Assembly (NCBI GenBank): GCA_022410635.1
Contig: JAJVDF010000159.1
Coordinates: 1,476,833-1,540,832 of the forward strand
Length of the DNA: 64,000 bases
Source of the DNA: Tretioscincus oriximinensis
Taxonomy: Eukaryota; Chordata; Lepidosauria; Squamata; Gymnophthalmidae
Direction: 5' to 3'
Position numbers and translations under genes: made by a program. The first letter of the stretch is position 1, and every line of letters begins with the position of its first letter. The notes beneath the pieces were generated by a model. It was not told the DNA's origin. It did no database searches and saw only the letters and a program-made list of their open reading frames with translations. Shown piece by piece: positions 19,572-30,282 of this stretch.

Positions 19572-21148
19572 TATTCCCAAAAACTGGGAGTCCATTTTCA
19601 TTGACATTTCTATCCCCATATATAATAAATCGGGAAAAGTTTTGTTCTTGACCTTTTGTTTCAATACAAAAGCACTGTAGATGTTAATATTCAAAGGATA
19701 GTAAAAAAAGGTTGATCTTGTAACATGTCTGACCTTCCCGAAAACATCTGNGTGCAGTGTGACACTAGCAAGTTGGCCTTTGCTGTAACCTCCATTCGCC
19801 CAGCAAGTTCAGTCTTCAGTGTTTTAGCAAAGACATTGCAGTATCAGTGAACCAGTGAATGTAGTGGAAGCTCTACTGACAGCTTGACACTGAAGAGCAT
19901 CAAGAGNGGGCAAGAAACATCATACTAGCAGCTCATATAAGGCAGAGGAGCTAAGGGAGTCAAAGAAATACAAACTTGCTGATTCTCCTAAATATGCTTC
20001 CCGCGTTCCCTTATTTTTGCCTCTCAGCTGTACTGATTTTTGCTTTTTGAGACAGCTGTCTTCAGNCTGTCAACCCATGTTCCCCCTTCAGTAAATCTTC
20101 TAAATTTCCATCTGGGCTTCAATGTTCCTCAACATAATGTGGTAGCAAAGAACAACTTAAAAGATGGGGAACAGCCTTCATAACATGCTACAGCATCATG
20201 GAGTTTCAAGCTATGAATTTGTTTCCAGATATGTTGACAAGCTTACACCAACATTGGGGTCGTTTCAAGCAGGGATACACAAAAATATGCAAAACATTTG
20301 GTTCTTGAGGACACTCGNCTCGAAAGAAATGATTTGCATGTANTGNTTTTGAAACAGAGTCAATCTGAGAATGTGCAGGAGGCCGTGTGAATTGGATTTC
20401 AACACAAAGGAGATCACACGTTCCTCATCTCTGCTGCAAATCCATCATACACAATCCTTCCATATATTGTCAATCCAGAATGAGATGAAACCTGAAGTTT
20501 CATAGAAGGCTATTAGAATTAGAACTGCACNTATAACTGGAGGAATGTAAATTTATTGACTGTTTTAACTTAACTTTTAATTGTTCTTAATTGTTTTAAA
20601 TAATTTTAAATGTAGATTTATTTATTGTAATTGTTTTAATTGATTGTTTTATGGATAGGTGAGTTTTACTGTTTTATTCAGTGTTTCGTATTAATGATAT
20701 TTATGATATGGTCAATGGACTAATCATTAATAAAAGACCAGATTCTACAGTACTTTGGAATACATTCCATCTGAGCAAATTATGCGGTGCTCCATATTAT
20801 TGCATTAAATTAGCAAGATGTGTACACAGAATCCTCCAAATGAGTTCAGCCTATCAGATCAATAGGTTTCATTTGCTGCAGCACCTATATTTAATTGTCC
20901 CCTCAACGCCCAAATAAATAATTCCTGATTATCTGCAGTGAATCAATAAACAAATTATTTGCCACCATGATACAGGTTCATGCCCATGCTCACTTTAACA
21001 ACCATTGTTTCTTTATAAAAAAAGACCAAAGTCACATTCTAAACCTACTGATGTCAGCAGTTTCTTGATTATCTGAAGAGAACGAGGATATTTCCAAAGA
21101 AAAGTGAATTATAATTACATTTTTGTTTAACGATGTCTAGTTGTCTGT
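19572..21148. other. Unassigned stretch with L2-like tail at 20560-20665
   Basis: About 1.6 kb. 20560-20665 repeats TTTTAATTGTT-type words like the 3' ends of L2-like LINEs here. The rest is AT-rich with many single Ns; no gene signal. Confidence 0.45.
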
Positions 21149-21297
21149 GGCTACAGTCAGCTGTTGTTTATTCATTCTGCCAAATCTGAATATTCTGGAA
21201 TAAAACACTCTCTGAACTTTTTTATTCCAGAACATCCATGCTTTATTCTGAAACATCCAAATATAGTAGAATAGATAAGCTATTTCTGCATGCAGCC
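21149..21297. mobile_element. Palindromic MITE with GGCTGCA-type ends
   Basis: Ends 'GGCTACAGTCAGC' and 'GCATGCAGCC' are inverted. The interior pairs 'ATTCTGGAATAAAAC' with 'TTTTATTCCAGAA'. 56725-56842 is a cleaner copy. Confidence 0.6.
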
Positions 21298-21390
21298 TAA
21301 GGCCCACTCCACATGATGTTCCCTTACCTGGTCCTTACCAGGAAGTTCTTCAGCTGCATGTATAAATACAGTTTTGCCACACTTTGCAAC

Positions 21391-21657
21391 TCACCTTTCA
21401 AAGGGACTCAAAGNGGATTACAAGGGTATTTTTGCCTGAAGGCTGACATTCTATCTTCCCCACCAGGTTGTGGTGGTTCCCATGTATCTACTTGCAGTCA
21501 GGTGCAATTTCTTGCAATTCGTGCTTTCGAATAGCTGGGTTGGCTAGAGCTATAGGCTAGTGGAAGGTGCTCACCCCTCCCCACATCCNACACAGGGCTT
21601 TGAAACCCCATCTCCCAGATGAGAGACGGATTCCTTAGCGACTGAGCTATCTATGCA
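21391..21657 (-). mobile_element. tRNA-derived SINE type 1
   Basis: Complemented tail 'CACCTTTCAAAGGGACTCAA' through complemented head 'TTAGCGACTGAGCTATCTAT'. The terminal CTT tract and last bases of the tail are missing on the left. Confidence 0.9.
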
Positions 21658-22365
21658 ATTTCCTGATTGCTGATATTTTCTGACCTCTTAGCAAAATGAC
21701 CTATACTCTTCTTCTAAGACTTTGTGTACCTGGTTAATAGAGTGAAGGAAAGGATCTCTTAAGAAATCAGCAGCCCAAGAATCGCAAACACTTNGCCCCA
21801 CTCTGACTATGCTCAGGAGGACATCCTGGCAACTTGGCCCTCNACATGGATTTAAAGCTTTNTTTGTGTTTGTTTGCAACAAGGCTAAGTATGTCAGAGC
21901 TGCCGAATGAATTATTTTGGAACTTAATGCAATTGTGTGTCCTGTGGAAGGAGTCAAAGTGTTTGAATGCAGGCAGGGTAACCACCAAAGATAGGAAACT
22001 AAACTAAAGGAACTGTCCATAGTACTTAAGCTGAGGAAGATTGAAAANTTACTCCAGAGCAGAGATGGGGAATATTTTTTCTGCCATGGGCCATTTGGAT
22101 GCTTGTAACATCACTTGTAATATCACACCCCAATTCAGGCCATACCTCCAACCAGGTCACTCCCCTGGTAATGCCTGTTTCCTCACCCAGATAACAAAAC
22201 TGAGGACTTTTTAATGCCCACATTTCNTTCCTCCCTTACAGGCCTCCATCCCTCCCTTCTGTCCCTCCCGCCTTGCTCTTTTTGTATTTCATTTCATGTT
22301 TTAACAATGTGAGACCTACAGGTATAGGGCAGTATAAAAATATAAATAAATTATTTGGCCAGGGA
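21658..22365. other. Unassigned, with L2-like tail at 22230-22365
   Basis: 22230-22365 includes 'GTGAGACCTACAGGTATAGG' and 'AAAATATAAATAAATTA', an L2-like 3' terminus reading plus. 21658-22229 shows nothing recognisable. Confidence 0.5.
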
Positions 22366-24124
22366 AGCTTAATAGTTACTTGTGNAGCATGTCAGGCTGG
22401 ATCAAATGGTTTCACAGGCTAGATCTGGCCCTGGGCCTTAAGTACCCCATTNCTGCTCTAGTGCAGGATTGTGATATCGTCACTGTTATTAAAGGGGTAG
22501 GAGGCGAGTTGTGATTAAATATACTGCAAGAATTAAAATGTTGCAAGGATTGCATATAGTTTTATCCTCAAACAGTTGCAGGTATATTTGCTGCACCCCC
22601 ATCACAGCATAAAGCTTTTCCCTGAATATTTATGGATAGTTAATGAATTCATTAAGTTTTCGGCTGTGTGCGCTATNCCTTATTAGTTTTTCTTTTCCCT
22701 TAAATTAAATCAGCATAATTAAATATATCTTGTCCGAGTTTGCTTTCTTAAATGTATGCCAGTGTTCCTAGAGGAGTCAAATGCACTCTCCCCATATTTA
22801 TTTACTGGCATAGTTATTCTCTTCCCCATCTTTGGACAGTTGTGTTGGACAGGCCTTATTCTAGGGCTATTTTTAAGCAGTAAATGTGAATCGCTTCCCT
22901 GTGCCTCATTATTTATTTATCCTTCTTCTTCCCATATAATATGCAGGAGGCAGCTTGAACAAAATGTCCAATATAGTGCAAAAATTGGGAAAGATTCAAG
23001 TCTAGTTCATTAAGTACCACTGAAGAATACAAGTGCTGAAATATGGGAGTTAATTTAGGTCTCTTTTCTTTGGGTGCACAATGCCATACATTTATGTTGG
23101 TGGGNTTTAGCAAACTCCTTCCTACACCAGCCAGTCAAATGCCTCAAAGAGAAAGGATATCGCTCTTTTCCTTGTCTCCTTCAATCAGTTTGCAACCATA
23201 AGGCATCTATTATTCAGTATGTGCAAGGCTTAATTCTGACCCAGGAACCCTTTTCTCTACTAACTGCCTTGCGATTTCATTCTCAATGTCAGANACGAAT
23301 GCCCTCCGTCTATTTTTGTGCACAAATACCTGTGCGTTCCCCCATTCTTAACAAACCCTTTTGCTTGTGTCTTTCTTCCCCGACATCTGAAGCCTCAGCT
23401 TCTCGAAGATAACCCGGAGAAGGTGAGATAAGAATCAGCANAGGTTGATTTTTATCACAACCTTGCGGGGATTTCCAGGTTGGCAGATTCATTACTTTTC
23501 AAAATGATAACTGATCTTATTTGAAGGTGCAAAGGAGACNGAGTGATTTAGAGCATGTCCATTACCTGTCAACAAATAATATTGCATGCAGCTTCGGGAA
23601 ATGAAACAAAACACACCGGCATTATAGCCGGCTTTCTAGCTTTAATTTTCCTTGCTGTCATTCAGGGTTATGTCCTCATTTGCAGAGGTGGGGCTGGAGC
23701 TGGGAAGAGAAATTGGACGAAATTCAGCACCAGGCACCTCTTATAAACATGATCACCATCTCTTTCCTTCCCTCCCACTCTCCTGCTCCCAACACCCTCC
23801 AGCATTTGCCTGGAATGGAAATCAACAGCAATTTGTAGGCAAGTGAGGTGCCAATCATGTAGATTTCTTTCTGAAGTACTCCCAAGGGAAGGGAGGCGGC
23901 AGTGCCTGCTGTCCTTACCCCGTTATTTATTTCTGAGACGCAATGTCTAAAAGCAGGCATGGATTCAGAGATACAGAAGAAATAAAGCAAATCCCCTGTA
24001 AAATAGGGTGCCTTTTTGTTTTTCAGTTTTCAAATCTTGAGGATTATCCAATTTCCACTGTCCTGGATTTCACTGTTGCATAGATCAGGTTAAGGCACTA
24101 AGGTAGGGACTGCATGAAAGAGAC
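22366..24124. other. Unassigned, mostly single-copy-looking stretch
   Basis: About 1.75 kb. A small hairpin CCGGCATTATAGCCGG lies at about 23617-23632. 23540-23700 has the look of conserved non-coding DNA, though this cannot be tested here. No exon with good splice sites was noticed. Confidence 0.4.
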
Positions 24125-24765
24125 TCATGTAATCGTAGAACCTCCAGGATCATTGAGTCCNACCTCCTGCTCAATGTAGCATTCACTAAACAATCCCAGA
24201 ACTCACCACTTCGTGTGGCAACCTGTTCAGAAAGTTTTTTTCTGCTATCTAACCTGGAGAGCCAGTTTGGTGTAGTGGTTAGAGTGTTGGACTTGCAGCT
24301 GGTAGTCTTCCAGTTCGATTTCCAACTCCTCCATGAAAGCCAGCTGGGTGACCTTGGGCCAGTCACAGTTCTTTAGAACTCTCTCAGCCCCACCTACTTC
24401 AAAGGGTGTCTGTTGTGGAGAAAACAACAACAGTTATGTGCACCACCCTATGGTTGGCCACCCTGAGACCTTTGGGTATAGGGGTGGGATATAAGTAGAA
24501 ATAAACAACAACAACAATCTAAATCCATTTCCTTGCAATTCCATCCCATTGTTTCTAGTCCTTCAATATGCCTGTGAGAACAAAGTTGACCTGTCTGCCC
24601 TGTGACAGCCCTTCAGCTATTTGTAGACACCTTTCAGGCCTTCATTCAGTCTTCTCTTCTTCATACTAAACGTTCCTGGCTCCTTAAACCATTCCTCATA
24701 GGACATGGTTTCCACACCACTCACCATTCTCGTAACTGTCTTTTGAACTTGTTCTTGTTTATCAG
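24125..24765 (-). mobile_element. CR1-type LINE, split by a SINE
   Basis: Left part (24125-24257): 'AATCGTAGAACCTCCAGG', 'GAGTCCNACCTCCTGCTCA', 'TTTCTGCTATCTAA'. Right part (24520-24765): 'TTGTTTCTAGTCCT', 'CTATTTGTAGACACCTTTCA', 'CTTCATACTAAACGTTCCTG', 'GACATGGTTTCCACACCACT'. The order matches the ORF2 C-terminus and 3' UTR on minus. Coding frames are broken. Confidence 0.8.
24257..24518 (+). mobile_element. tRNA-derived SINE type 2 (squamate GCCAGTTTGGTGTAG type)
   Basis: The head is 'GAGCCAGTTTGGTGTAGTGG' with a B-box-like 'CCAGTTCGATTTCC'. The body has 'GGGTGACCTTGGGCCAGTCA' and 'CTCAGCCCCACCTACTTCA', ending 'GACCTTTGGGTATAGG' and CAA repeats. ATCTAA-type sequence on both sides (ending about 24252 and starting about 24518) fits a short target duplication in the CR1 copy. 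Confidence 0.9.
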
Positions 24766-25435
24766 TATTGCTAGGCTCATTGGGATGTACCTTCAGTTCA
24801 AATTTGAGCTCTGTTTTTGAACAGGCAGGGTATTTGGTTTGAAAACAGCCATCCAATTTGATGACCAGGGTTCAAATATTGCTTGATTCATAGGAGATTA
24901 ATTCCCTCTTGGCCTAGTATAATTTGCATGATTCCTGGGAAGATGAAATAAACGATAAGCAAAAGGAACATTATATTGTCAAAAGGATTTGCTCACCCAC
25001 CCACACAACTGAATGCAGGTATGAGCGAATACCTTTGGCATTCTAGTGTATATGGAAGCAACAGTGCCTATTACTCTTTGTTGCAGCAGATGATTAAACA
25101 GAAGTTTTCCTCTAAAGATGCTGCAAAGTGGCTTTTGTTCTGGCATTCTGTAAGGATGTGGATCAAAAGCTAATTGCCACCTTCTACAAGGGTCAAAGGT
25201 GAGCAGCAGACTGGCATCCAGTCCTCTATGTCCCAGGCATCCACTTACTGAATCCACAAGGTATCATCAAAGGCAAAACTTTATTAGTCAGGAATACAGT
25301 GTTTGATATTTTAAACTAGTTTTTGGTCTCTTAGAGTCCTATGTGATCAAACACAGGTGGCAAGAAAAATCCATTAAACAAACAAACAAATAAATAAAAG
25401 AATTATAAAGGAAGATAGCTCTTTTTATTTTAGAC
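24766..25435. other. Unassigned stretch
   Basis: About 670 bases. 24790-24850 contains 'TCTGTTTTTGAACAGGCAGG', related to 10395-10425, so a small old repeat is likely. No gene signal. Confidence 0.45.
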
Positions 25436-25616
25436 TAGGGTTTCTACATAAAATTTGGGATAGAGCTTTGCCTCTTCAATGGCTATAAAAGAGAGGAACT
25501 TTGATTAGGTGCAGCTTCTAATGCCTGCTGAACAGAGCAAGGGGGGGGGGAATATTTCCCCACCACCACCCATTAAAGGACCAAACTTTTACCCTGGGTT
25601 TTATTTGATAACCCTA
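25436..25616. mobile_element. hAT-like MITE (TAGGGTT ends), copy 1
   Basis: Starts TAGGGTTTCTACATAAAA and ends, complemented, TAGGGTTATCAAATAAAA. Flanks TTTTAGAC and CTTTANTC could be a worn 8-bp duplication. The interior ('TGCAGCTTCTAATGCC', 'TCAATGGCTATAAAAGA') matches 61094-61260 in reverse. Confidence 0.6.
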
Positions 25617-25713
25617 CTTTANTCTACTCTGTATGGTTTATGTATCATTGAATCTGTGTTTCCCAGGGAGAAGGAGGAACTGTAGAAGACATTATTAAAT
25701 GCATCTGCAAAAA

Positions 25714-26090
25714 TAAGAACATAAGAGGAGCCCTGATGAATGTGTCCAGAGCCCATCTAGTCCAGTATTTTGTCTCACACAGTGGCCCAATTGCACCTGG
25801 GCAGCCTGAAGCACAAAAAGGCAAAATCTTCACCTGTTCNTGACTCCCTACAAATGGTAATACATGAATACATGTCTTTTTGGNAATCCTGTCTTAAAAC
25901 TATCTGTCTTAGAAATAACCACCTCTTTTAGGGGTCCTTTAGGGGGGAAAATATTTTTCTTTGACCCTCACTCTTCTGCCCACCAGCTTCAAGGAATGTC
26001 CCCTGGTCCCAGAGAATATTTTTTTTCTATTCACCTTATCCATCTCATGCATGATTTTATACACTTCATTCAAATCAGATACGGTAAGGT
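25714..26090 (-). mobile_element. CR1-type LINE 3' end
   Basis: 'AAGAACATAAGAGGAGCCCT' terminus on the left, then 'CATCTAGTCCAGTATTTTGT', 'GCAGCCTGAAGC', 'CTTCTGCCCACCAGCTTCAA' and 'ATCTCATGCATGATTTTATA'. About 380 bp of 3' end including the last ORF2 codons in broken frame. Confidence 0.88.
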
Positions 26091-26706
26091 AAACAATTCT
26101 TCCCATCATCATTCTTTTCCTCATCAATTTTACCCTCCAGCCTAAGGCTCAGAGATTTCTGAATGGAATCAGAAATCCCTATTGCAAAATGGCTCTATGT
26201 AAGCCCTTTTAATCTTGGCCTGATTTGAGAGTAAAATATGCACGTCACATCCGTTGGATTTTGAGTAATGGAGTTAATTCATCTTTGTCTTGAGTGCCTA
26301 TCAAGAGCTGTCTAAAGCAGCTGGGCAGCTGCACATTTTTGAAATGATGTGCTCTTTTCAAAATGATCTGTTCCGCCTCCTCCCTGAATAGGAACCTTTT
26401 CCTAGTGCTAGTCAGAAGAAAACAGGAACTTTGATCAGCAAATGATTATTCTACTTTGGACCTTCTTTAAAGGTTGTTATTTTTCAACAAAAGCAAAATA
26501 TATTTTGATTTCTCTTCTCTTNTCCACTTTAAAAAGCAAAATTAAAAAACCCCTAATATACTATATAATATACTATACCTTCATATTAAATAGTGGGTGC
26601 CTGATTAGTTGACACTCTGTTGATGTATTTGATGAGGACCTAAGACATGGGAGCTGTANGTCCATAATGGCCTTGAATATATTCTTCTCACAGAGAGGGT
26701 GAAATA
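26091..26706. other. Unassigned stretch
   Basis: About 600 bases, AT-rich and single-copy-looking. No gene signal. Confidence 0.5.
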
Positions 26707-26884
26707 GCCCTGTCCTCACTTAACCTTACCCCGGACTATACATTGGAATAGGAGCCTGCCATCCAGATCCTAGTGTAGACTATGGCAGGCTCTGAAGGGA
26801 GCCTCCCATAGTATATTCTGGCAGGTGGATGGCCAAGCTCTGTCCTGAGATGTTGCCCAGAATAAGGCTGCATGTGGACAGGAC
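26707..26884. mobile_element. Palindromic MITE family F2, copy 3
   Basis: 'CCCTGTCCTCACTTAACCTT' on the left and 'AAGGCTGCATGTGGACAGG' on the right. Inner words 'GGAGCCTGCCATCCAGA' and 'GCAGGTGGATGGCCAAGCTC' match copies at 1410 and 7068. Confidence 0.7.
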
Positions 26885-27384
26885 CTCTGTGACAGCGAGT
26901 GTTATCAGGTACTTATGCCACCACCACCAAGCAGAAAAATGGGATGGTGTGAGTGATCTACCCAAATGCATCTCCCAATGCATGGTGCAGTCTGTGGTAT
27001 AATCATATAAATATGTGCCCTCTGGGTGAGTTTGAATCCGTAATAGCAGACATTTCCCCCTATATTTGGCTTATCCTGGATTGATATCACAAGAAAATAA
27101 CCCTGTCAGCATAGTAGAGTTTATCTACTGAGTGTCCAATCAGTTAAGGGAACCTGAACATCCATAACTTGGATGTGAATATAGGTTGCAGTGTGGTATA
27201 ATGAAGGTTTCAGCTATGTGTCCTTTGATCTGTTTTCTGACTTGGAGCTGAAAACAGTGGCTCTAAGTTTTAATAAACATGAAAGGGGAAATTTCCCCAG
27301 TTCAATTTTTTATTAATTTTCAAATAGGGATATATATAAAACCACATTCTTTCCCTATCACAATCCATTTTGTTTCTTTGTAAT

Positions 27385-27980
27385 GGTGAATTTCAAAGAA
27401 ACAGCAAGAAAAAGGTAGGTACCATGAGCTTTAGGGAACAAATTTACTTCTTCAATCTCAGCATGTATCACCAGACTGACAAACGTGCCCAAAAATGTCG
27501 TTCCAAATATGTTTGGAGAAGATGCTTTGGAGGCATAATAGATGTAGGAAACAATATTGCTCCACTATGTGGCATACAAAGCCACAATGGAGGTTGTGAA
27601 GGTCACCCACCCACCTTGTTTATTGCTTCCTGGGGAAGAAATAGCCATGTTTATCTGGATGCAGAATACCTATCGAAGGAGGTCTCGTAGCACTTTAAAA
27701 ACTAACAAGGAAAAGGTAGGCAGCACAAGCTTTTGTAGATAAGTCTGCTTTTTCTTTTAGTCTCTAAGGCATTACAAGATACCATTTGCGAGATATTCTG
27801 CACTTGGACAAACACAGCTTTTTCTTTGAAATCTACTACTATGGAAAGCATCAAAATAGCCAAAAGGAATGACAAACCCATCAGCCTCTCCATGATTCTT
27901 ACCCGGGTACTAGCATCTCAAGAAGTAGATTTGTTGATGAAAGCTCATGCTACCTAGCTCTTTCTTTCTAGACATCATCT
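27385..27980. mobile_element. Cluster of worn F1 fold-back elements
   Basis: 27385-27460 and 27640-27755 read sense ('GAAATAGCCATGTTTATCTG', 'ACAAGCTTTTGTAGATAAGT'). 27750-27835 reads antisense ('ACACAGCTTTTTCTTTGAAA'), so the middle copy folds back. 27900-27980 is another antisense piece ('GAAAGCTCATGCTACCTAGC'). Confidence 0.65.
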
Positions 27981-28429
27981 TATACTCTATCTTCTTCGAG
28001 AGTCTGGCCAAATAACATATTTTATCTCTCCATAAATTACTCTATTGGCCCTTCCACATCAATAGTTGCCCCTTTAATCTCCAAAGCCATCAATTAGGAG
28101 TAGAGTATTTCTCTAGATCACACTATGGCTTAGAAGCATCCACGTTTACTTTTATATGTTTGGGTGGGTGCATCCAGAGGGGAGAAAGGGTGGGGGGACA
28201 TTTTTTTATTTTTTGAGCAGGGAATGTTTTTTACACACAAGAGCATTTTTCTGCTCTTCCCCCACAGAATGGTAAGCAAACCCTTGGCTCAAGGTCGACA
28301 TTTGAAAAATAAATAAAAGAAAAGGCTCATTAGGTATTGCTGGCGAACACCTGGCTGTAGAAATCATTTAACACTCCAGTATGATCCTGTAAGCTAGTAT
28401 GCTAATCACATTTATGTATGGCATTCCAG
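27981..28429. other. Unassigned stretch
   Basis: About 450 bases; no recognised repeat or coding signal. Confidence 0.5.
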
Positions 28430-28700
28430 TTGCAAAGCCTCAGCTGAACTCAGCATCTCAAGGAAAATGCATATGCATGATTTTTCGAAAAAGCTGATGG
28501 AATAATTGCACGTTTAAGTAACTTCTGTTTCCTTGTTAACAATGGGGGGAAAAGTCATTATGCTATTGTTGCTAATTAGTAACAGGAGAACAAACATCAT
28601 TATTATTTATATAGATCATTTACACTAATTCCATTCCTCACCACTTGTCTCTGGATGCCATGGATAATGGAATGCAGAGAGCAGTAATCACTTTTAAAGG
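28430..28700. promoter_or_regulatory. Candidate conserved non-coding element
   Basis: A repeat-free AT-rich block with many homeodomain-like TAAT/ATTA cores ('GCTAATTAGTAA'). It also has the 12-bp palindrome ATGCATATGCAT (28467-28478) followed by TTTTTCGAAAAA (28481-28492). The texture resembles vertebrate developmental enhancers, but conservation cannot be checked here. Confidence 0.2.
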
Positions 28701-28921
28701 GCAAATCTTTAGCCCTAATTTGCCTTAGTGTCAAGCAAAAAGGCCAGTTCTAGCTTTTGCTGCTTCCAAATTGACCCTTATGCAGACTTGGTCCTTGCAA
28801 TTTTGGACTGGTTGATGGTGTTTTCTTTCCTTAAAGAAATCTCAAAAAAATTTCCAAGCAGAATAATTAAATTCAAGAATAACAAGTGGGGTTAAATGTA
28901 AGCAGGCTGGAAAGCAAAGGA

Positions 28922-29556
28922 GGAACATAAGAGAAGCCATGCTGAATTGGGCCAGAGGCCATCTAGTCCAGCATTCTGTCTCACACAGTGACCCACCAAT
29001 TGCACGTGGGCAGCTTGAAAAGAAGAATTCAAAAGCTTCACTGTTCTAGACTCCCTGCAAATTTTGGGAATTGTGCCTGTGGCTTCAGCCCAGAGGCCAT
29101 ATCAAGAGATACATCCTGGGTGAAAAAATACTTTCCTTTGCCTGTCTTCACTTTTTTGCCCATTAGTTTCAAGGAATGCCAGAGTGGCTCCAGTCCCTTG
29201 ACAATTCTTGTTGCCCTTTTCTCCATCTTCTCTATTTCCACAATATCCTTTTTGAGATGTGGTGTCCAGAATTGTACACAGTACTTCAGTTGTGGCCTTA
29301 CCACAGATTTATAAAGAGGCAAAACAACACTGCTGACTTGTTTTTGATTCCTTTCCTTATGGTCCCTAAAACTGAATTTGCTTTTTTTTCTGCTGCTGCA
29401 CATTGGGTTGACATCTTTGTTGANCTGTCCAGCAACACCCCAAGATCCTTTTCCTGCTCAGTCACAGAAAGCTTGGCACCCATCAGTTGGTAGGAGCAAT
29501 TGGGGTTCTTTACCCCAATTTGCATGATTTTGTACTTGCTTAAGGTGAACATGCAC
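28922..29556 (-). pseudogene. CR1-type LINE with recognisable RT C-terminus
   Basis: On minus the frames encode 'SYQLMGAKLSVTEQEKDLGV', then 'AEKKANSVLGTIRKGIK', 'VVLPLYKSVVRPQLKYCV' and 'HLKKDIVEIEKMEKRATRIV'. These are the thumb/C-terminal motifs of CR1-clade ORF2. The 3' UTR and terminus ('GGAACATAAGAGAAGCC') lie at the left end. Two frames must be combined, so the copy is dead and 5'-truncated. Confidence 0.92.
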
Positions 29557-29998
29557 TAAACTCCCATAAATATTTGCTCATAGCTGTATTCACATGTGTG
29601 TGTATGTGTATTTTTGGCAATATGGTGAAACTTTACATTGTTCTGATTCAGAATGTTTCTTCTTGATGCCTTCGTATCCTCCCAGCAATGTCCCAGAGCC
29701 AAGATCTGTACAGGAGAAAGAAAAACACATCTCTCTTGCTCTTGTGAGTTAAGATGAATGATATGCCTACAAGACTTAAAACTTCCATGTCTATGATGCT
29801 ACCAGTCAAGAAGACCTACCGGTCTGTGTAGCAGTACTGCTGATGATCTGGGGACAGTGCCTATAATTGCCAAGATCATAGCCAACTTTGATGTTGATAC
29901 TTGTGAGAATGTTCTTGGCTATCCAAAAAAGTCACAAACTTGAGGGAAAGTTGAGTTGTCCCTGAGAATCAAAACTAAACACAAGTTTAATTGATACT
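29557..29998. other. Unassigned stretch
   Basis: About 440 bases, no recognised repeat or coding signal. Confidence 0.5.
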
Positions 29999-29999
29999 A

Positions 30000-30075
30000 C
30001 TGCTGCTGCCACCATCTCCTCCTCATCCTCTTCCTCTTCTACCCCTCCCCCTCCCCCCTCCCCCCTCCCCCTCCT
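30000..30075. repeat. Pyrimidine tract with C-runs (G-quadruplex motif on minus strand)
   Basis: CTC/CTT units pass into CCCCTCCCCCTCCCCCCTCC-type runs at 30044-30074. On minus this gives more than four G-tracts with 1-base spacers, a canonical G-quadruplex motif. Confidence 0.9.
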
Positions 30076-30209
30076 TGTTCAGTTTTCTTGCAGAGTCTGC
30101 ACTTTGGGTCATCAGCTGATTTCTCGATTCTGGCTTTGATTGCATTTGTTTTGATGGCTTGATCTTGTGCTGCAAGAATCAAGCCTTCTGTCTCTTTCTT
30201 TAATGTTCA
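30068..30209 (-). pseudogene. LINE ORF fragment, probably Dong/R4-like
   Basis: Minus translation gives 'TLKKETEGLILAAQDQAIK' then 'NAIKARIEKSADDPKCRLCK', including a Cys-x2-Cys pair. This resembles the C-terminal zinc-knuckle region downstream of RT in Dong/R4-like LINEs. Assignment is from memory of the family. Only about 45 codons remain, next to an inverted duplication of their end. Confidence 0.5.
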
Positions 30210-30282
30210 TTAGATAGCCATAATGAAAAGACCTGGTTACGGTTATCTAATAGAACATTAAATAAAGAGACAGAAGGCTTGA
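30179..30282. repeat. Inverted repeat, about 40-bp arms
   Basis: 'CAAGCCTTCTGTCTCTTTCT' ... 'ATTAGATAGCC' (30180-30219) pairs with 'GGTTATCTAATAGAACATTA' ... 'GACAGAAGGCTTGA' (30241-30282) with a few mismatches and a loop of about 21 bases. The left arm belongs to the LINE fragment. Confidence 0.85.

Noticed and set aside
29038..29552. Active reverse-transcriptase gene
   Set aside because: Only the C-terminus of CR1 ORF2 remains, spread over two frames and 5'-truncated.
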